Below are positions 16,903 to 25,862 of a stretch of 43,162 bases of DNA, one piece after another. Source of the DNA: an uncultured Clostridia bacterium (GTDB lineage: Bacteria; Bacillota; Clostridia; TANB77; CAG-508); NCBI GenBank assembly GCA_934155265.1, contig CAKPGU010000016.1:1-43162 (forward strand), written 5' to 3'. The notes under the pieces were generated by a model. The model worked only from the letters and a program-made list of their open reading frames with translations, did not search any database and was not told where the DNA came from. The translations under genes and the position numbers were made by a program. How positions within the stretch are numbered: the first letter of the stretch is position 1; every line of letters starts with the position of its first letter.

Positions 16903-17415
16903 ATAAAACAAGAATTACCTATAAATGGTCAAATACGTGCAAAAGAAGTACAGTTAATCAGTGACACTGGAGAAAAATTAGGAATGGTTCCATTAGCAAG
17001 AGCATTAGAAATAGCAGGAGAAAAGAAATTAGATTTAGTATTAGTATCACCAAATTCACAAGTACCAGTATGTAAAATAATGAATTATGGAAAATACAAA
17101 TTTGAACAATCTAAAAAAGAAAAAGAAGCTAAGAAAAAACAAAAAACTCAAGAAACAAAGGAACTAAGAATAACTCCAAATATAGAAGAACATGACTTTT
17201 CATTTAAAGCAAAAAATGCAAGAAAGTTTCTAGAAGATGGAAATAAAGTAAAAATTACAGTAAGATTTAGAGGAAGAGAATTAAATAATATAAAAATGGG
17301 AGAAGCTGTTTTAAATCAATTTATTTCTAATTTAGAAGATATATCAGTAGTTGAAAAGAAACCAAAATTAGAAGGAAAGAACATGTTTATAATACTAGCT
17401 AAAAAAGCCAACTAA
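16903..17415 (+). CDS. infC: Translation initiation factor IF-3, apparent ATA start
   Basis: About 170 residues. N-terminal domain from INGQIRAKEVQLISDTGEK, lysine linker around KKEKEAKKKQKTQETKE, and C-terminal domain with ELRITPNIEEHDFSFKAKNA and VRFRGRE. IF-3 checks start codons and keeps 30S subunits free. The frame has no ATG, GTG or TTG start after the ribosome binding site: the only GTG (16894) lies inside the AGGAGGTG sequence. ATA at 16903, six bases after that site, is the best-placed codon. Non-canonical starts (ATT) are known for infC and let IF-3 repress itself. First gene of the operon. Confidence 0.9.
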   Translation: MKQELPINGQIRAKEVQLISDTGEKLGMVPLARALEIAGEKKLDLVLVSPNSQVPVCKIMNYGKYKFEQSKKEKEAKKKQKTQETKELRITPNIEEHDFSFKAKNARKFLEDGNKVKITVRFRGRELNNIKMGEAVLNQFISNLEDISVVEKKPKLEGKNMFIILAKKAN

Positions 17416-17474
17416 TAATTACAAAAGTAATTAAGGCTTAATATAAATAAAACAATTGAAAGGAGCAAAAAGCC

Positions 17475-17678
17475 ATGCCAAAACTAAAAACAAACAAAGC
17501 TGCAAAGAAAAGATATTCTTTAACAGCATCAGGAAAAGTAAAAAGAACAACAGCTAATAGAAGACATTTATTAGCAAATAAAACAAAAAGACAAAAATTA
17601 TCAAGCAGACGCCCAGGAGCATATGCAGATAAATCATGTGAAAATACAATAAAAAAATTATTACCATATGGTAACTAA
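17475..17678 (+). CDS. rpmI: Ribosomal protein bL35
   Basis: 67 residues, highly basic, starting MPKLKTNKAAKKRYSLTASG and ending KKLLPYGN, as in the family. Component of the 50S subunit. An AAAGGAG site sits nine bases before the ATG. Lies between infC and rplT in the conserved operon. Confidence 0.97.
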   Translation: MPKLKTNKAAKKRYSLTASGKVKRTTANRRHLLANKTKRQKLSSRRPGAYADKSCENTIKKLLPYGN

Positions 17679-17702
17679 GTAGTAGATTAGGAGGGAATAT
17701 AA

Positions 17703-18053
17703 ATGGCAAGAGTAAAATCAGCAATGACAACAAGAGCTAGACATAAAAAAGTATTAAAACAAGCAAAAGGATATTATGGTGCAAAACACTATAGATTTAG
17801 AAATGCTAACCAAGCAGTATTAAAATCATTAGCATATGCTTATGTTGGAAGAAAAGATAAAAAGAGTAATTTTAGAAAATTATGGATTGCAAGAATAAAT
17901 GCAGCAGCAAGAATGAATGGAACAACATATAGCAAATTAATCGCAGGATTAAAGAAAGCTAATGTAACAATAAATAGAAAAATGTTAGCAGAAGTTGCTG
18001 TAAATGATCCAAAAGCATTTACAGCAATAGCTGAAATAGCAAAAAAAGCATAA
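17703..18053 (+). CDS. rplT: Ribosomal protein bL20
   Basis: 116 residues, the family length. Blocks MARVKSAMTTRARHKKVLKQ, AKGYYGAKHYRFRNANQAV and LWIARINAAARMNG are diagnostic. It binds 23S rRNA early in 50S assembly and, in Bacillota, the leader of its own operon (see 16717-16843). GGAGG site seven bases upstream. Confidence 0.98.
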   Translation: MARVKSAMTTRARHKKVLKQAKGYYGAKHYRFRNANQAVLKSLAYAYVGRKDKKSNFRKLWIARINAAARMNGTTYSKLIAGLKKANVTINRKMLAEVAVNDPKAFTAIAEIAKKA

Positions 18054-18068
18054 TCAATAAAAATTAAG

Positions 18069-18112
18069 AATACTAGAAAGTAAAGTTGAGTTTTATTTTC
18101 TGGTATTTTTTT
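18069..18112 (+). terminator. Terminator of the infC-rpmI-rplT operon
   Basis: Stem AATACTAGAAAGTAAA with TTTTATTTTCTGGTATT (some G-U and bulges), 6-base loop, then TTTTTTT. Confidence 0.85.
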
Positions 18113-18158
18113 GTGCAAAACTATTGAACTAGGGTGGGTAAGTATGATAATAATTAAC

Positions 18159-18467
18159 AGTAGAAAGTTTTACCATTGGGGACACCCATAAGTGGTCAAA
18201 ATTGTTACCAGTAGGGACACCCTTGTTACCAGTAGTTACCAGTAGGGACACTCTTGTTACCAGTAGGGACACTCATTAATGGTAAAAGCTTATTATTTAG
18301 AAATGTTTAAGTAATAAATAATGAATATTAATATTAAATAATCTAACTTTTATTATACCTTTTACCATTAATGAGTGTCCCTACTGGTAACAAGAGTGTC
18401 CCTACTGGTAACTACTGGTAACAATTTTGACCACTTATGGGTGTCCCCAATGGTAAAACTTTCTACT
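18159..18467 (+). repeat. Family B element: large inverted repeat, MITE-like
   Basis: Left arm 18159-18288 and right arm 18359-18467 are near-perfect inverted copies. The left arm has one extra 21-base unit. Each arm is built of GTTACCAGTAGGGACACYC modules and starts with AGTAGAAAGTTTTACCATT. A 70-base A/T-rich centre separates the arms. It fills most of the 432-base gap between rplT and the HAD gene and ends 18 bases before that gene's start. Modules match the array at 31845-31978. No transposase is inside. Confidence 0.9.
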
Positions 18468-18485
18468 ATTAAAAAGGAGGAAAAA

Positions 18486-19085
18486 ATGAACATAGGAATA
18501 GATATAGATGGAGTACTAACAGATATAGAAAAATTTATGATAGATTATGGTACAAAATTTTGTTTAGAAGAAGGATTAGAAATAAATATAAAACAAATTG
18601 ATTATAGTGAAGAAATAACATTTAATTGGACTCAGGAACAGGCTGATAGATTTTGGGAGAGGTATTTTACAGGGTATGCTCTTAATGAACCACATAGAAA
18701 ATTTGCACCAGATGTAATAAATAAATTGAGAGAACAAGGTAATAATATATATATTATTACTGCAAGAAATGAATATGGTTTATCAAAAGAGTACTATGGT
18801 AAAATACAACAAATAACAAAGGATTGGCTAGAAAAACAAAATATTGCTTATGATAGATTGATTTTTGCAAGAGATGAAGAAAAAATCGTACAATGTTTAG
18901 ATAATAATATTGATGTTATGATTGAAGACAGTCCAAGGAATATAAAAGATATTTCGAGAAAAGTTAAAGTTATTAAATATTATTGTAAATATAATGAAGA
19001 TGTTGAAGGACCTAATATTATTACTGCATATAGTTGGTGGCATATTTACGATTTAGTTAATAGACAAAAATTGATAATAATATAA
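18486..19085 (+). CDS. HAD-superfamily nucleotidase-like phosphatase
   Basis: 199 residues with HAD motif I DIDGVLTD, motif II-like IITARNEYG, a Lys region (FARDEEK) and motif III-like VMIEDSPRN. This pattern resembles 5'(3')-deoxyribonucleotidase/NT5C-like proteins of Bacillota, so phosphate removal from a nucleotide or small metabolite is likely; the exact substrate is not shown. The frame extends upstream into the repeat element to 18375, but the AAGGAGG site just before 18486 fixes the start. Its transcript must cross or start in the inverted repeat. Confidence 0.75.
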   Translation: MNIGIDIDGVLTDIEKFMIDYGTKFCLEEGLEINIKQIDYSEEITFNWTQEQADRFWERYFTGYALNEPHRKFAPDVINKLREQGNNIYIITARNEYGLSKEYYGKIQQITKDWLEKQNIAYDRLIFARDEEKIVQCLDNNIDVMIEDSPRNIKDISRKVKVIKYYCKYNEDVEGPNIITAYSWWHIYDLVNRQKLIII

Positions 19086-19203
19086 AAAAATTTTTTCTAC
19101 AAAATGTTGAAAAAAGATATATTATGTGTAATAATAAAAATATATTGAAAAAATCTACAAATATTTAATATATAAAAAAGTATATACGAAAGAGAGAAAA
19201 ACG

Positions 19204-20190
19204 ATGGATAACAGTAATATTTCGAGAGAAGAATTACAAAAGAGCAATAATATAATAAAAGCTATATCAAATTATTACACATCAAGAATGGTGGGGCAAA
19301 AAAATTTACAAATATCATTATTAATATCATTAATTGCAAATGGACACATATTGGTTGAATCTGTACCAGGTTTGGCAAAAACAACAGCTGCAAAAGTATT
19401 AACTGAAAGTTGTGGAGGAAAATTTTCAAGAATACAATGTACACCTGATTTATTGCCAAGCGATATTATTGGTACGCAAACTTATAATGCAAAAACAGCA
19501 GAGTTTGAAACAAAGATTGGACCAGTATGTGCTAATTTTGTGCTTTTAGATGAAATAAACAGATCTAGTTCAAAAACACAAAGTGCGATGCTTGAAGCAA
19601 TGCAAGAAAGACAAATAAGTATTGGAGGAGAAAACTATAAATTACCAGAGGTATTTATAGTTATAGCAACACAAAACCCAATAGAACAAGAAGGAACATA
19701 TCTTTTATCAGAAGCACAACAAGATAGATTTATTATAAAAGAAGTATTAAATTATCCAACGGCAATAGAAGAATTGGAAATTTTAAATAGAATAGAAAGA
19801 AATGTTTTTCAAGAAAGTAAAAAAGTAGTAAGCATTAAAGATATAAAGTATTTACAAGAATTAAGTAAAAAAATTTATATTGATGAATCTGTAAAAAAAT
19901 ATATTATAAGTATTGTGTATGCAACTAGAAATGCTTCAAAAGTTGTAAAACCAGAAATTTCTAAATATGTAATAAATGGCGCAAGCACAAGAGCTTCAAT
20001 AGCATTTATGGAGGCAGGTAAGGCTTTAGCTTTAATAAATGGAAGAACATATGTGACACCTGATGATATAAAAATGTTAAGTCATAGTATATTAAGACAT
20101 AGAATAGATTTGAATTTTGAAGCAGTAGCTGATGAGGTTCCAGTTGAAACAATAATAGATGCAATAATTGAGTCTATTAAGGTACCATAA
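19204..20190 (+). CDS. MoxR-family AAA+ ATPase
   Basis: 328 residues. Walker A is SVPGLAKTT, Walker B VLLDEINRSS, sensor 1 ATQNPIEQEGTYLLSEAQQDRF, and a C-terminal lid with GASTRASIAF. MoxR ATPases act as chaperones or switches for vWA-domain proteins encoded beside them. It opens an operon of ten or so tightly spaced genes, two of them vWA proteins and one DUF58. The target of the system in this organism is unknown. An AAAGAGAG site lies before the ATG. Confidence 0.93.
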   Translation: MDNSNISREELQKSNNIIKAISNYYTSRMVGQKNLQISLLISLIANGHILVESVPGLAKTTAAKVLTESCGGKFSRIQCTPDLLPSDIIGTQTYNAKTAEFETKIGPVCANFVLLDEINRSSSKTQSAMLEAMQERQISIGGENYKLPEVFIVIATQNPIEQEGTYLLSEAQQDRFIIKEVLNYPTAIEELEILNRIERNVFQESKKVVSIKDIKYLQELSKKIYIDESVKKYIISIVYATRNASKVVKPEISKYVINGASTRASIAFMEAGKALALINGRTYVTPDDIKMLSHSILRHRIDLNFEAVADEVPVETIIDAIIESIKVP

Positions 20191-20210
20191 ATGAAAAGGG
20201 GATAATAAAA

Positions 20211-20744
20211 ATGAAAAACAAAAAAATGATAATAGTAATAATAGTAATAATTGTTATAGGAATAGGATGCTACTTATTTAACAAATATAAATCAAAATCA
20301 CCTAATAATAATATAACAAATAACACAATATCACCTAATAGCGAGCCAATGAATACAACAACAGAGAATAATGATGATAAAACAATTGATACTTTGATAG
20401 TTACAAAAAGCTCATGGGGAGATGCTGGTGGAAAATTTGCAACTGATACTAATGAACCAATAGAGTATAAAATACATAAAGATGATGTTATAATAATAGA
20501 TACTAAGAAATATACTACATGGAGCGAAGAAGAACAGAAATTTGTTGATAAACAAAAAAATCTAACAGTAGAAATTATTAATATAGAAGAAGATAGCATA
20601 ACTATAAAGACAAACCAAGGATTAAGTGATAATAACAGTGTTATTGATACTAAAAATATATTTAATATAGAGAAAAATAAAAAATTGAAACTAAATACTC
20701 CAACACTAGATGCACAGGAGATATACGAAATAGAAATAAAGTAA
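20211..20744 (+). CDS. Membrane-anchored extracytoplasmic protein of the MoxR operon
   Basis: 177 residues, family not recognised. One N-terminal helix (IIVIIVIIVIGIGCYLF), an Asn/Thr/Ser linker, then a small beta-rich domain (about 60-177) with WGDAGGKFATDTNEPIEYKI and TVEIINIEEDSITIKTNQG. The cysteine in GIGC lacks the usual Leu at -3, so a lipoprotein is possible but not supported. It lies between moxR and the DUF58 gene. Possibly a periplasmic-face substrate or sensor of the MoxR system. Confidence 0.6.
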   Translation: MKNKKMIIVIIVIIVIGIGCYLFNKYKSKSPNNNITNNTISPNSEPMNTTTENNDDKTIDTLIVTKSSWGDAGGKFATDTNEPIEYKIHKDDVIIIDTKKYTTWSEEEQKFVDKQKNLTVEIINIEEDSITIKTNQGLSDNNSVIDTKNIFNIEKNKKLKLNTPTLDAQEIYEIEIK

Positions 20745-20796
20745 TTTGAAAATTAATACTTAATGAAAAGAGAGAATAGAAAGGAAAGAACTTTTT

Positions 20797-21666
20797 ATGA
20801 AGATGAAATACATCACAAAAGTTAAAGCAAACCTTTCAATTTATACAAAGAAAAAAACTTCGAATATATTAGAAGGTTCATATAATTCAATATATAAAGG
20901 AAAAAGTATGAATTTTGAGGACTTAAGGGAATATGTCATTGGTGATAATATAAAAGACATAGATTGGAAAGCATCAGCAAGGTCAAATAAAATACTTATA
21001 AAGCAGTATATAGCAGAAAAAAAGCATAATATATTATTCATATTGGATACTGGTAAGAAAATGCAAGCAGATACAATAGAATCAGAATCCAAAAAAGAAG
21101 TAGCATTGATGACAACTGGAACTATAGCATATCTAGTAAACAAGCATGGTGACTCAGTAAGTGCAATATATAAAGGAAAAGAAAATATAAAATTTTTTCC
21201 ATTTCAAACAGGATTGTATAATATAGAAAGAATTTTAAATTGTTATGATAAAGAAAATGATGTTGAAAACGACTTAGAGATTTTAGTTGATTATGCAATG
21301 AAATATATAAAAAGAAGAATGATTATTTTTATCATAACAGATATTGATGGAATGGTTAGCTTATCTGAACAAACATTAAAAAAAATATCATTAAAACATG
21401 ATGTAATGATTGTAAATATTTCTGATGCTTTAATGACAGGAATTAATGCATTTGATATAGAGCAAGAAAACTACATTCCAGAGTATTTACTTGAAGATGA
21501 AAGATTAAAAAAAGCTGAAATAGAAGTTAAAAATCAAGTATATGAGAGTGTAAAAGAAAAATTGAAAAAATATAATATAATGACTACAACAATTAACAAA
21601 CAAGAAGATATTGTAAAAGATGTGTATAAATTATTAGAAAGGCGAAAAAATGCAAACTACTATTAA
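20797..21666 (+). CDS. DUF58 domain protein
   Basis: 289 residues. The DUF58 hallmark LREYVIGDNIKDIDWKASAR is present, followed by a vWA-like fold with FILDTGKKM (metal-site remnant) and IFIITDIDG. DUF58 proteins are regular partners of MoxR ATPases and may bridge the ATPase and the membrane vWA subunits. No membrane helix is evident. Its end overlaps the next gene by 17 bases, so the two are translationally coupled. Confidence 0.88.
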   Translation: MKMKYITKVKANLSIYTKKKTSNILEGSYNSIYKGKSMNFEDLREYVIGDNIKDIDWKASARSNKILIKQYIAEKKHNILFILDTGKKMQADTIESESKKEVALMTTGTIAYLVNKHGDSVSAIYKGKENIKFFPFQTGLYNIERILNCYDKENDVENDLEILVDYAMKYIKRRMIIFIITDIDGMVSLSEQTLKKISLKHDVMIVNISDALMTGINAFDIEQENYIPEYLLEDERLKKAEIEVKNQVYESVKEKLKKYNIMTTTINKQEDIVKDVYKLLERRKNANYY

Positions 21667-22126
21667 ATTACAAGAACCTTTTATGTATTCTAAAAATTTA
21701 CTTATAATAATAATCTGCATAGTTTTAAGTATAACATGTTACTTAATATATTTTTATAAGAAGAAAAAAGTAGTAAAAAAAGAAGAAATTATTAAAGCAA
21801 TACCAAATAAAAATATAAAAAATATACCTGTTATAAAAAGCAAATATATAGAACAATTAGAAGCAATAGAGTACAAATATAAGAATGAAATGATTGAATT
21901 AAGAAAAGCATATCAATTAATAAGTGAGTCAATAAGAATGTTTATTTTTGAAGTGACAGATATAACAACACAAAATTATTCACTAATAGAAATAAAAAAA
22001 TTAAATATTCCTAAATTATATGAATTGATTGAAGAATATTATGAGCCAGAATTTTCAAGCAAACCAAGTGGAGATTTTGAAGCAGCAATAAATAAAGCAA
22101 GGAGAATTGTAAGAGAATGGAATTAA
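21650..22126 (+). CDS. Membrane protein of the MoxR/Bat operon
   Basis: 158 residues, not a named family to me. One hydrophobic helix (about 18-38, LLIIIICIVLSITCYLIYFY), a basic cytoplasmic-looking segment, then a helical domain with YIEQLEAIEYKYKNEMIEL and ESIRMFIFEVTDITTQNYSL. It takes the position where a small DUF4381-like subunit occurs in other MoxR operons; I do not claim homology. Overlaps both neighbours by 10-17 bases. Confidence 0.65.
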   Translation: MQTTIKLQEPFMYSKNLLIIIICIVLSITCYLIYFYKKKKVVKKEEIIKAIPNKNIKNIPVIKSKYIEQLEAIEYKYKNEMIELRKAYQLISESIRMFIFEVTDITTQNYSLIEIKKLNIPKLYELIEEYYEPEFSSKPSGDFEAAINKARRIVREWN

Positions 22127-23164
22127 TGTACCCAATTGCAATTGTTGCCTGTTTGATATGTTCAATAGCAATAATATTTTGGAACAAGACTCATAAAAGC
22201 AAATATTCAAATGGAAAGAAAATTGCAAATACACAATTTATAAAAGAAACAGAGTATTATAAACAAAAAATAAGAAAATATAATTTAATTTCAAATACTA
22301 TAAAAATTTTAAGTGTAATCATTATAATTATTACTGGAATTTTAATTGCAAGACCAGTAACGGTTCAAGAAAAAAAAGAAGACAAATACAATAGAGACAT
22401 ATTAATTGGACTAGATATATCGACATCTGAATCTGAAGTTAATCTTGAACTTATAAAGAAATTTATGCAAATAATGCCTAGTATAGAAGGGGATAGAATA
22501 GGAATAGTTATTTATAACACGGCACCAATAGTATATTGTCCTTTAACAGATGATTATGACTATATAAAAGAAAGATTTGAAACACTAATAGAACAATTAG
22601 AAATTGCAATAAAAAATAATGGCAGTCCACCTGTTACATATAAAGTGGATGGTGAAGATGTTCCGATGATTTGGTATGGTGGTGTGAGCTTGAATTCATC
22701 AAAAAGAGGTAGTTCTTTGGTTGGAGATGGATTAGCACGGAACACTATATTCTTTTCCAGATGTAAAAACTAATAATGATAGAACTAGAATAATAATTTT
22801 TGCTACTGACAATGATGTAGCTGGAACAGAAACTGTTACTCTTGAAGATGCTTGCAAATTATGTAAAAAATATAATATTAATTTGTATGCATATTGTCCA
22901 TCTATTGATATGAATAAGTATACTTCAAAAGAGAAAATTGCTAGTTATAAAAATGCAGTAGAAAATAGTGCAGGAGGAAAATTTTATACTGGAGAGCTAG
23001 AAAAGATGACATCAAGTATTGTAAATGAAATAAAAGAAACAAAGACGTCAGTATTAAAATCAAGCAAAAAGACATATGTAACAGACCATCCTGAAATTCT
23101 ATATGTAATTATTGTTACTATGTTTATTATAATAGTTATTTTAGAAAAAATAATTAAAATATAA
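22117..23164 (+). CDS. BatA-like vWA membrane protein, interrupted by +1 frameshift at CGG
   Basis: Two frames make one protein. Frame 1 (22117-22737, 207 codons): two helices, GLDISTSES in place of the MIDAS motif, then LVGDGLA. Frame 2 (22739-23164, 141 residues): TLYSFPDVKTNNDRTRIIIF, ATDND, YAYCPSIDMNKYTS, and a C-terminal helix before the stop. Joining them by skipping one base at GCA-CGG-A gives about 348 residues, close to the BatB-like protein downstream (342). Read without the shift, translation stops 11 codons later at 22773. Skipping the C gives A-G-T-L; skipping a G gives A-R-T-L. Two nearby CGG-linked shifts argue against chance (see findings). Confidence 0.8.
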
Positions 23165-23182
23165 TAAGAAAGAGGCAAAAAT

Positions 23183-23671
23183 ATGAAAAATAAAAAAGTT
23201 TATTTGATATTAGGAATTGCAGTATTATTAACTATAATAATTGTAATAACTAGTTTTATATACAATAAAAGCGCTAATGAATTAAATAATGCGGAAATTG
23301 AAAAAATTGTTTTAAGTGATGGGAGTTCTAGTGTATATTCAAATTATAATATAGATAATACAGGAAAAATAGAATTTTATTATTTTAACACAGGAAGAGA
23401 AAATAAAATAACACAAAACGTATCAGAAGAGCAAATAAAACAAATTTTTAATATAATTAATAGTTATGATTTAAACTCATCTAAATGGAAAAAAGATGTC
23501 AATAAAAAATATGAGAATTATGCTGGTGCAACATCTACAAGTCTTGAAATTACATATACTAATGGTAAAAACTTAAAAATTAATAATGGAGAAGAGTTAA
23601 GAAAATCATTATCTAAAGAATTAGAAGAAATTCTTGATAACATTAGTGGTATAAATGTAGATGAAATTTAA
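23183..23671 (+). CDS. Exported/anchored protein of the MoxR operon
   Basis: 162 residues, unrecognised. One N-terminal helix (LILGIAVLLTIIIVITSFIY) and an extracytoplasmic domain (IEKIVLSDGSSSVYSNYNID, then SEEQIKQIFNIINSYDLNSS and LEITYTNGKNLKI). Nineteen bases after the batA-like stop, with an AAAGAGG ribosome site. It looks like a single-domain surface subunit of the same complex. Confidence 0.6.
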   Translation: MKNKKVYLILGIAVLLTIIIVITSFIYNKSANELNNAEIEKIVLSDGSSSVYSNYNIDNTGKIEFYYFNTGRENKITQNVSEEQIKQIFNIINSYDLNSSKWKKDVNKKYENYAGATSTSLEITYTNGKNLKINNGEELRKSLSKELEEILDNISGINVDEI

Positions 23672-23691
23672 AAATAGAAAAGGACTAAATT

Positions 23692-24720
23692 ATGAAAGCA
23701 AATCCAATAATACCAATATGGCTTATGACTGTAATATGTATAATATTAGTAATATTATTAATGTATGATAGGCAAAAAAAAATAAAAAAATTAAAAGAAA
23801 ATAGTAATAAGCTATCAAATATTAAAAAGTACAATATTAATACAACTATTGAAGTAATAATTATTAGTTTATTATTTATAATAAATCTACGAATTATGAT
23901 ACCAAATGGTGAAATAAATACAGTTGAATCTGACTTAGATATTATGTTTGTGGTAGATACGAGTGTTAGTATGAAGGCTTTAGATTATGATGGACAAAAA
24001 GAAAGATTAGAAGGTGTAATAAGTGATTGTTGCTATATTATAGATGAATTATCAGGTTGTAAATTTTCTATTATAACATTTGGAGATACAGTGCAAAGAC
24101 TAATTCCGTTCACAACTGATAGTGATATGGTACAAGCAGAATTAAAATCAATAAAACTTGAAAATGATTTTTATGCAAAAGGAACATCAATTAATTCAGT
24201 TAATTCTGAATTAGAAAAAACATTAAAAAATGAAAATGAAAGACAAAATGGAAATTCAAAAATTATAGTTTTCTTTATTACAGATGGAGAGATAACAAAA
24301 GATGGAGAAAAACTAGAATCATTTTCTAATTTAAAACAATATGTATTAGATGGAGCTGTTTTAGGGTATGGAACAACAAATGGTGGAAAGATGATTTATA
24401 GTTTATATGAAGATAGTGCAGATGGAGTAGACAAGTATTTGTACTATTATGATGAAAACTATAACAAAATAACAGCGATTTCCAAAATTGATGAAAATAA
24501 CTTAAAAAAATTATCAACAGATATTGGGATTGATTATATACAAATGAGCAAGCAAGAAAATATTAGCTATAAAATTAAAGATATAAAGAAAAAAATAAAT
24601 GAATCAGCAACTAATGAAGAGAAACTTGCATCATATAAAGATACATACTTTTTAATTGCAATACCATTAGTAATATTGTTTATTGTAAAATTTAATTATA
24701 TGCAAAGGAGGCTTTTATAA
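23692..24720 (+). CDS. BatB-like vWA membrane protein
   Basis: 342 residues. N-terminal helix, a second helix (about 52-72), a vWA domain from about 85 with MFVVDTSVSMKALDYDGQKE (MIDAS DxSxS complete), IITFGD and FFITDGE, and a C-terminal helix (about 318-336). The layout matches BatA/BatB proteins, whose vWA domain faces outside and is worked on by MoxR systems. Unlike its sister at 22117 it keeps a canonical MIDAS and a single intact frame. Confidence 0.88.
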   Translation: MKANPIIPIWLMTVICIILVILLMYDRQKKIKKLKENSNKLSNIKKYNINTTIEVIIISLLFIINLRIMIPNGEINTVESDLDIMFVVDTSVSMKALDYDGQKERLEGVISDCCYIIDELSGCKFSIITFGDTVQRLIPFTTDSDMVQAELKSIKLENDFYAKGTSINSVNSELEKTLKNENERQNGNSKIIVFFITDGEITKDGEKLESFSNLKQYVLDGAVLGYGTTNGGKMIYSLYEDSADGVDKYLYYYDENYNKITAISKIDENNLKKLSTDIGIDYIQMSKQENISYKIKDIKKKINESATNEEKLASYKDTYFLIAIPLVILFIVKFNYMQRRLL

Positions 24721-24721
24721 A

Positions 24722-25135
24722 ATGAAAAAGTTGAATATTTTATATAAAGAAGATAATAAAATGTTGACTGACAGTGTAGTAATATATATAAATGGAAAAG
24801 ACTATGGAGATATAAAGAAAAATAAAGTAAGAACCATAGAATTAGAACCAGGAACTTATGAAGTTGTAATTTATTCTGCTAATATTACGGATATTGGTAT
24901 AAATGGTGCTAGTAGTGAACAAGTAGTTTGGGAAAAAGAAATAATATTAATTGAAGAAAACGATGTATACTATATATTTAAAGCACCATTAATTATGAAT
25001 AAAAAAGGAAAACTTGATAAAGTAACAAAGGAAAATTTTAATAAAATTTTAAAGAGAAATCAATTTTGGACATCTAAAACAGTAGTATTAATATTAATAA
25101 TTATTGGATTGATAATTAAATTTTTATTAAATTAA
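24722..25135 (+). CDS. Membrane protein with beta domain and C-terminal helix
   Basis: 137 residues. A compact beta-strand region (VVIYINGKDYGDIKKNKVRT, ELEPGTYEVVIYSA) resembles PEGA-like surface domains, and a C-terminal helix (TVVLILIIIGLIIKFLLN) anchors it. The domain would be cytoplasmic if the helix is a tail anchor. Starts one base after the BatB-like stop, so coupled. Function unknown. Confidence 0.6.
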   Translation: MKKLNILYKEDNKMLTDSVVIYINGKDYGDIKKNKVRTIELEPGTYEVVIYSANITDIGINGASSEQVVWEKEIILIEENDVYYIFKAPLIMNKKGKLDKVTKENFNKILKRNQFWTSKTVVLILIIIGLIIKFLLN

Positions 25136-25188
25136 AATACAGTAGAAATAGGAATACATTGGACTTTACAGATAATAAGGAGAATCTA

Positions 25189-25857
25189 ATGAAAACAAAA
25201 ACATTAATAATAGCTGATATTGTTTTTATATTTATTATGTTTAATTTATTATTTGTTAATATAAAAAACACATTCATAATAAATAAATATCAAGAAGGAA
25301 AATATCTAGAAAATGATGCAAAATTATTAACAAATATAACATTTCAAAAAAGTTATGTTTCTAATTACAATTTTGGAAATATTTTATACCAAAATGGAGA
25401 GTATGAGAAAGCAATTTCAGAATATAAAAAGGCATTAAAGACTGTGATTTCGTCTGAAAAAGAATTTAAAATAAGAATAAATTGTGCATTGGCAATATGT
25501 AAAACAGTACAAGTTGATGAAAGTAATCAGGAAAGTATAAACAATGCAATTAATACATATCAAGAAGCAATAGATGTTTTAGTAGAAAAAAATTGTTATA
25601 AACATAATGAAGATGCACGAAAACTAAAAGAGGATATTGAAAAAGAAATTCAAAGATTGAAAAGATTACAAAAAAATACAGATAATAAAAATAATGAAAA
25701 TGAAGAAGAAAACAAAATAGAAGAAAATAAAAATGAAGAAAATGTTGAAGAAAAAATAAAAGACATAAAAGAAGAAGCAACTAAAGAACAGAGTGAGACA
25801 GAAAATATATATAAAAATTTTAATAAAGAGTATAATGGTAGAGGAAAGAATTGGTAA
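25189..25857 (+). CDS. BatC-like TPR membrane protein
   Basis: 222 residues. N-terminal helix (LIIADIVFIFIMFNLLFVNI), two or three TPR-like repeats (YNFGNILYQNGEYEKAISEY and KKALKTVISSEKEF), a Glu/Lys/Asn-rich coiled or disordered segment, and the C-terminal NGRGKNW, similar to the NGKxW ending of BatC-like proteins. TPR subunits follow vWA genes in Bat operons and are thought to scaffold them. The AAGGAG site places the start at 25189 rather than the upstream TTG at 25159. Confidence 0.8.
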   Translation: MKTKTLIIADIVFIFIMFNLLFVNIKNTFIINKYQEGKYLENDAKLLTNITFQKSYVSNYNFGNILYQNGEYEKAISEYKKALKTVISSEKEFKIRINCALAICKTVQVDESNQESINNAINTYQEAIDVLVEKNCYKHNEDARKLKEDIEKEIQRLKRLQKNTDNKNNENEEENKIEENKNEENVEEKIKDIKEEATKEQSETENIYKNFNKEYNGRGKNW

Positions 25858-25862
25858 GAAAA

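Noticed and set aside
18375..18485. N-terminal extension of the HAD nucleotidase
   Set aside because: It would be encoded by the inverted repeat; the AAGGAGG site directly before 18486 marks the true start.
20211..20744. Lipoprotein signal at GIGC
   Set aside because: Gly at -3 does not fit the lipobox, and the hydrophobic core runs past the cysteine.
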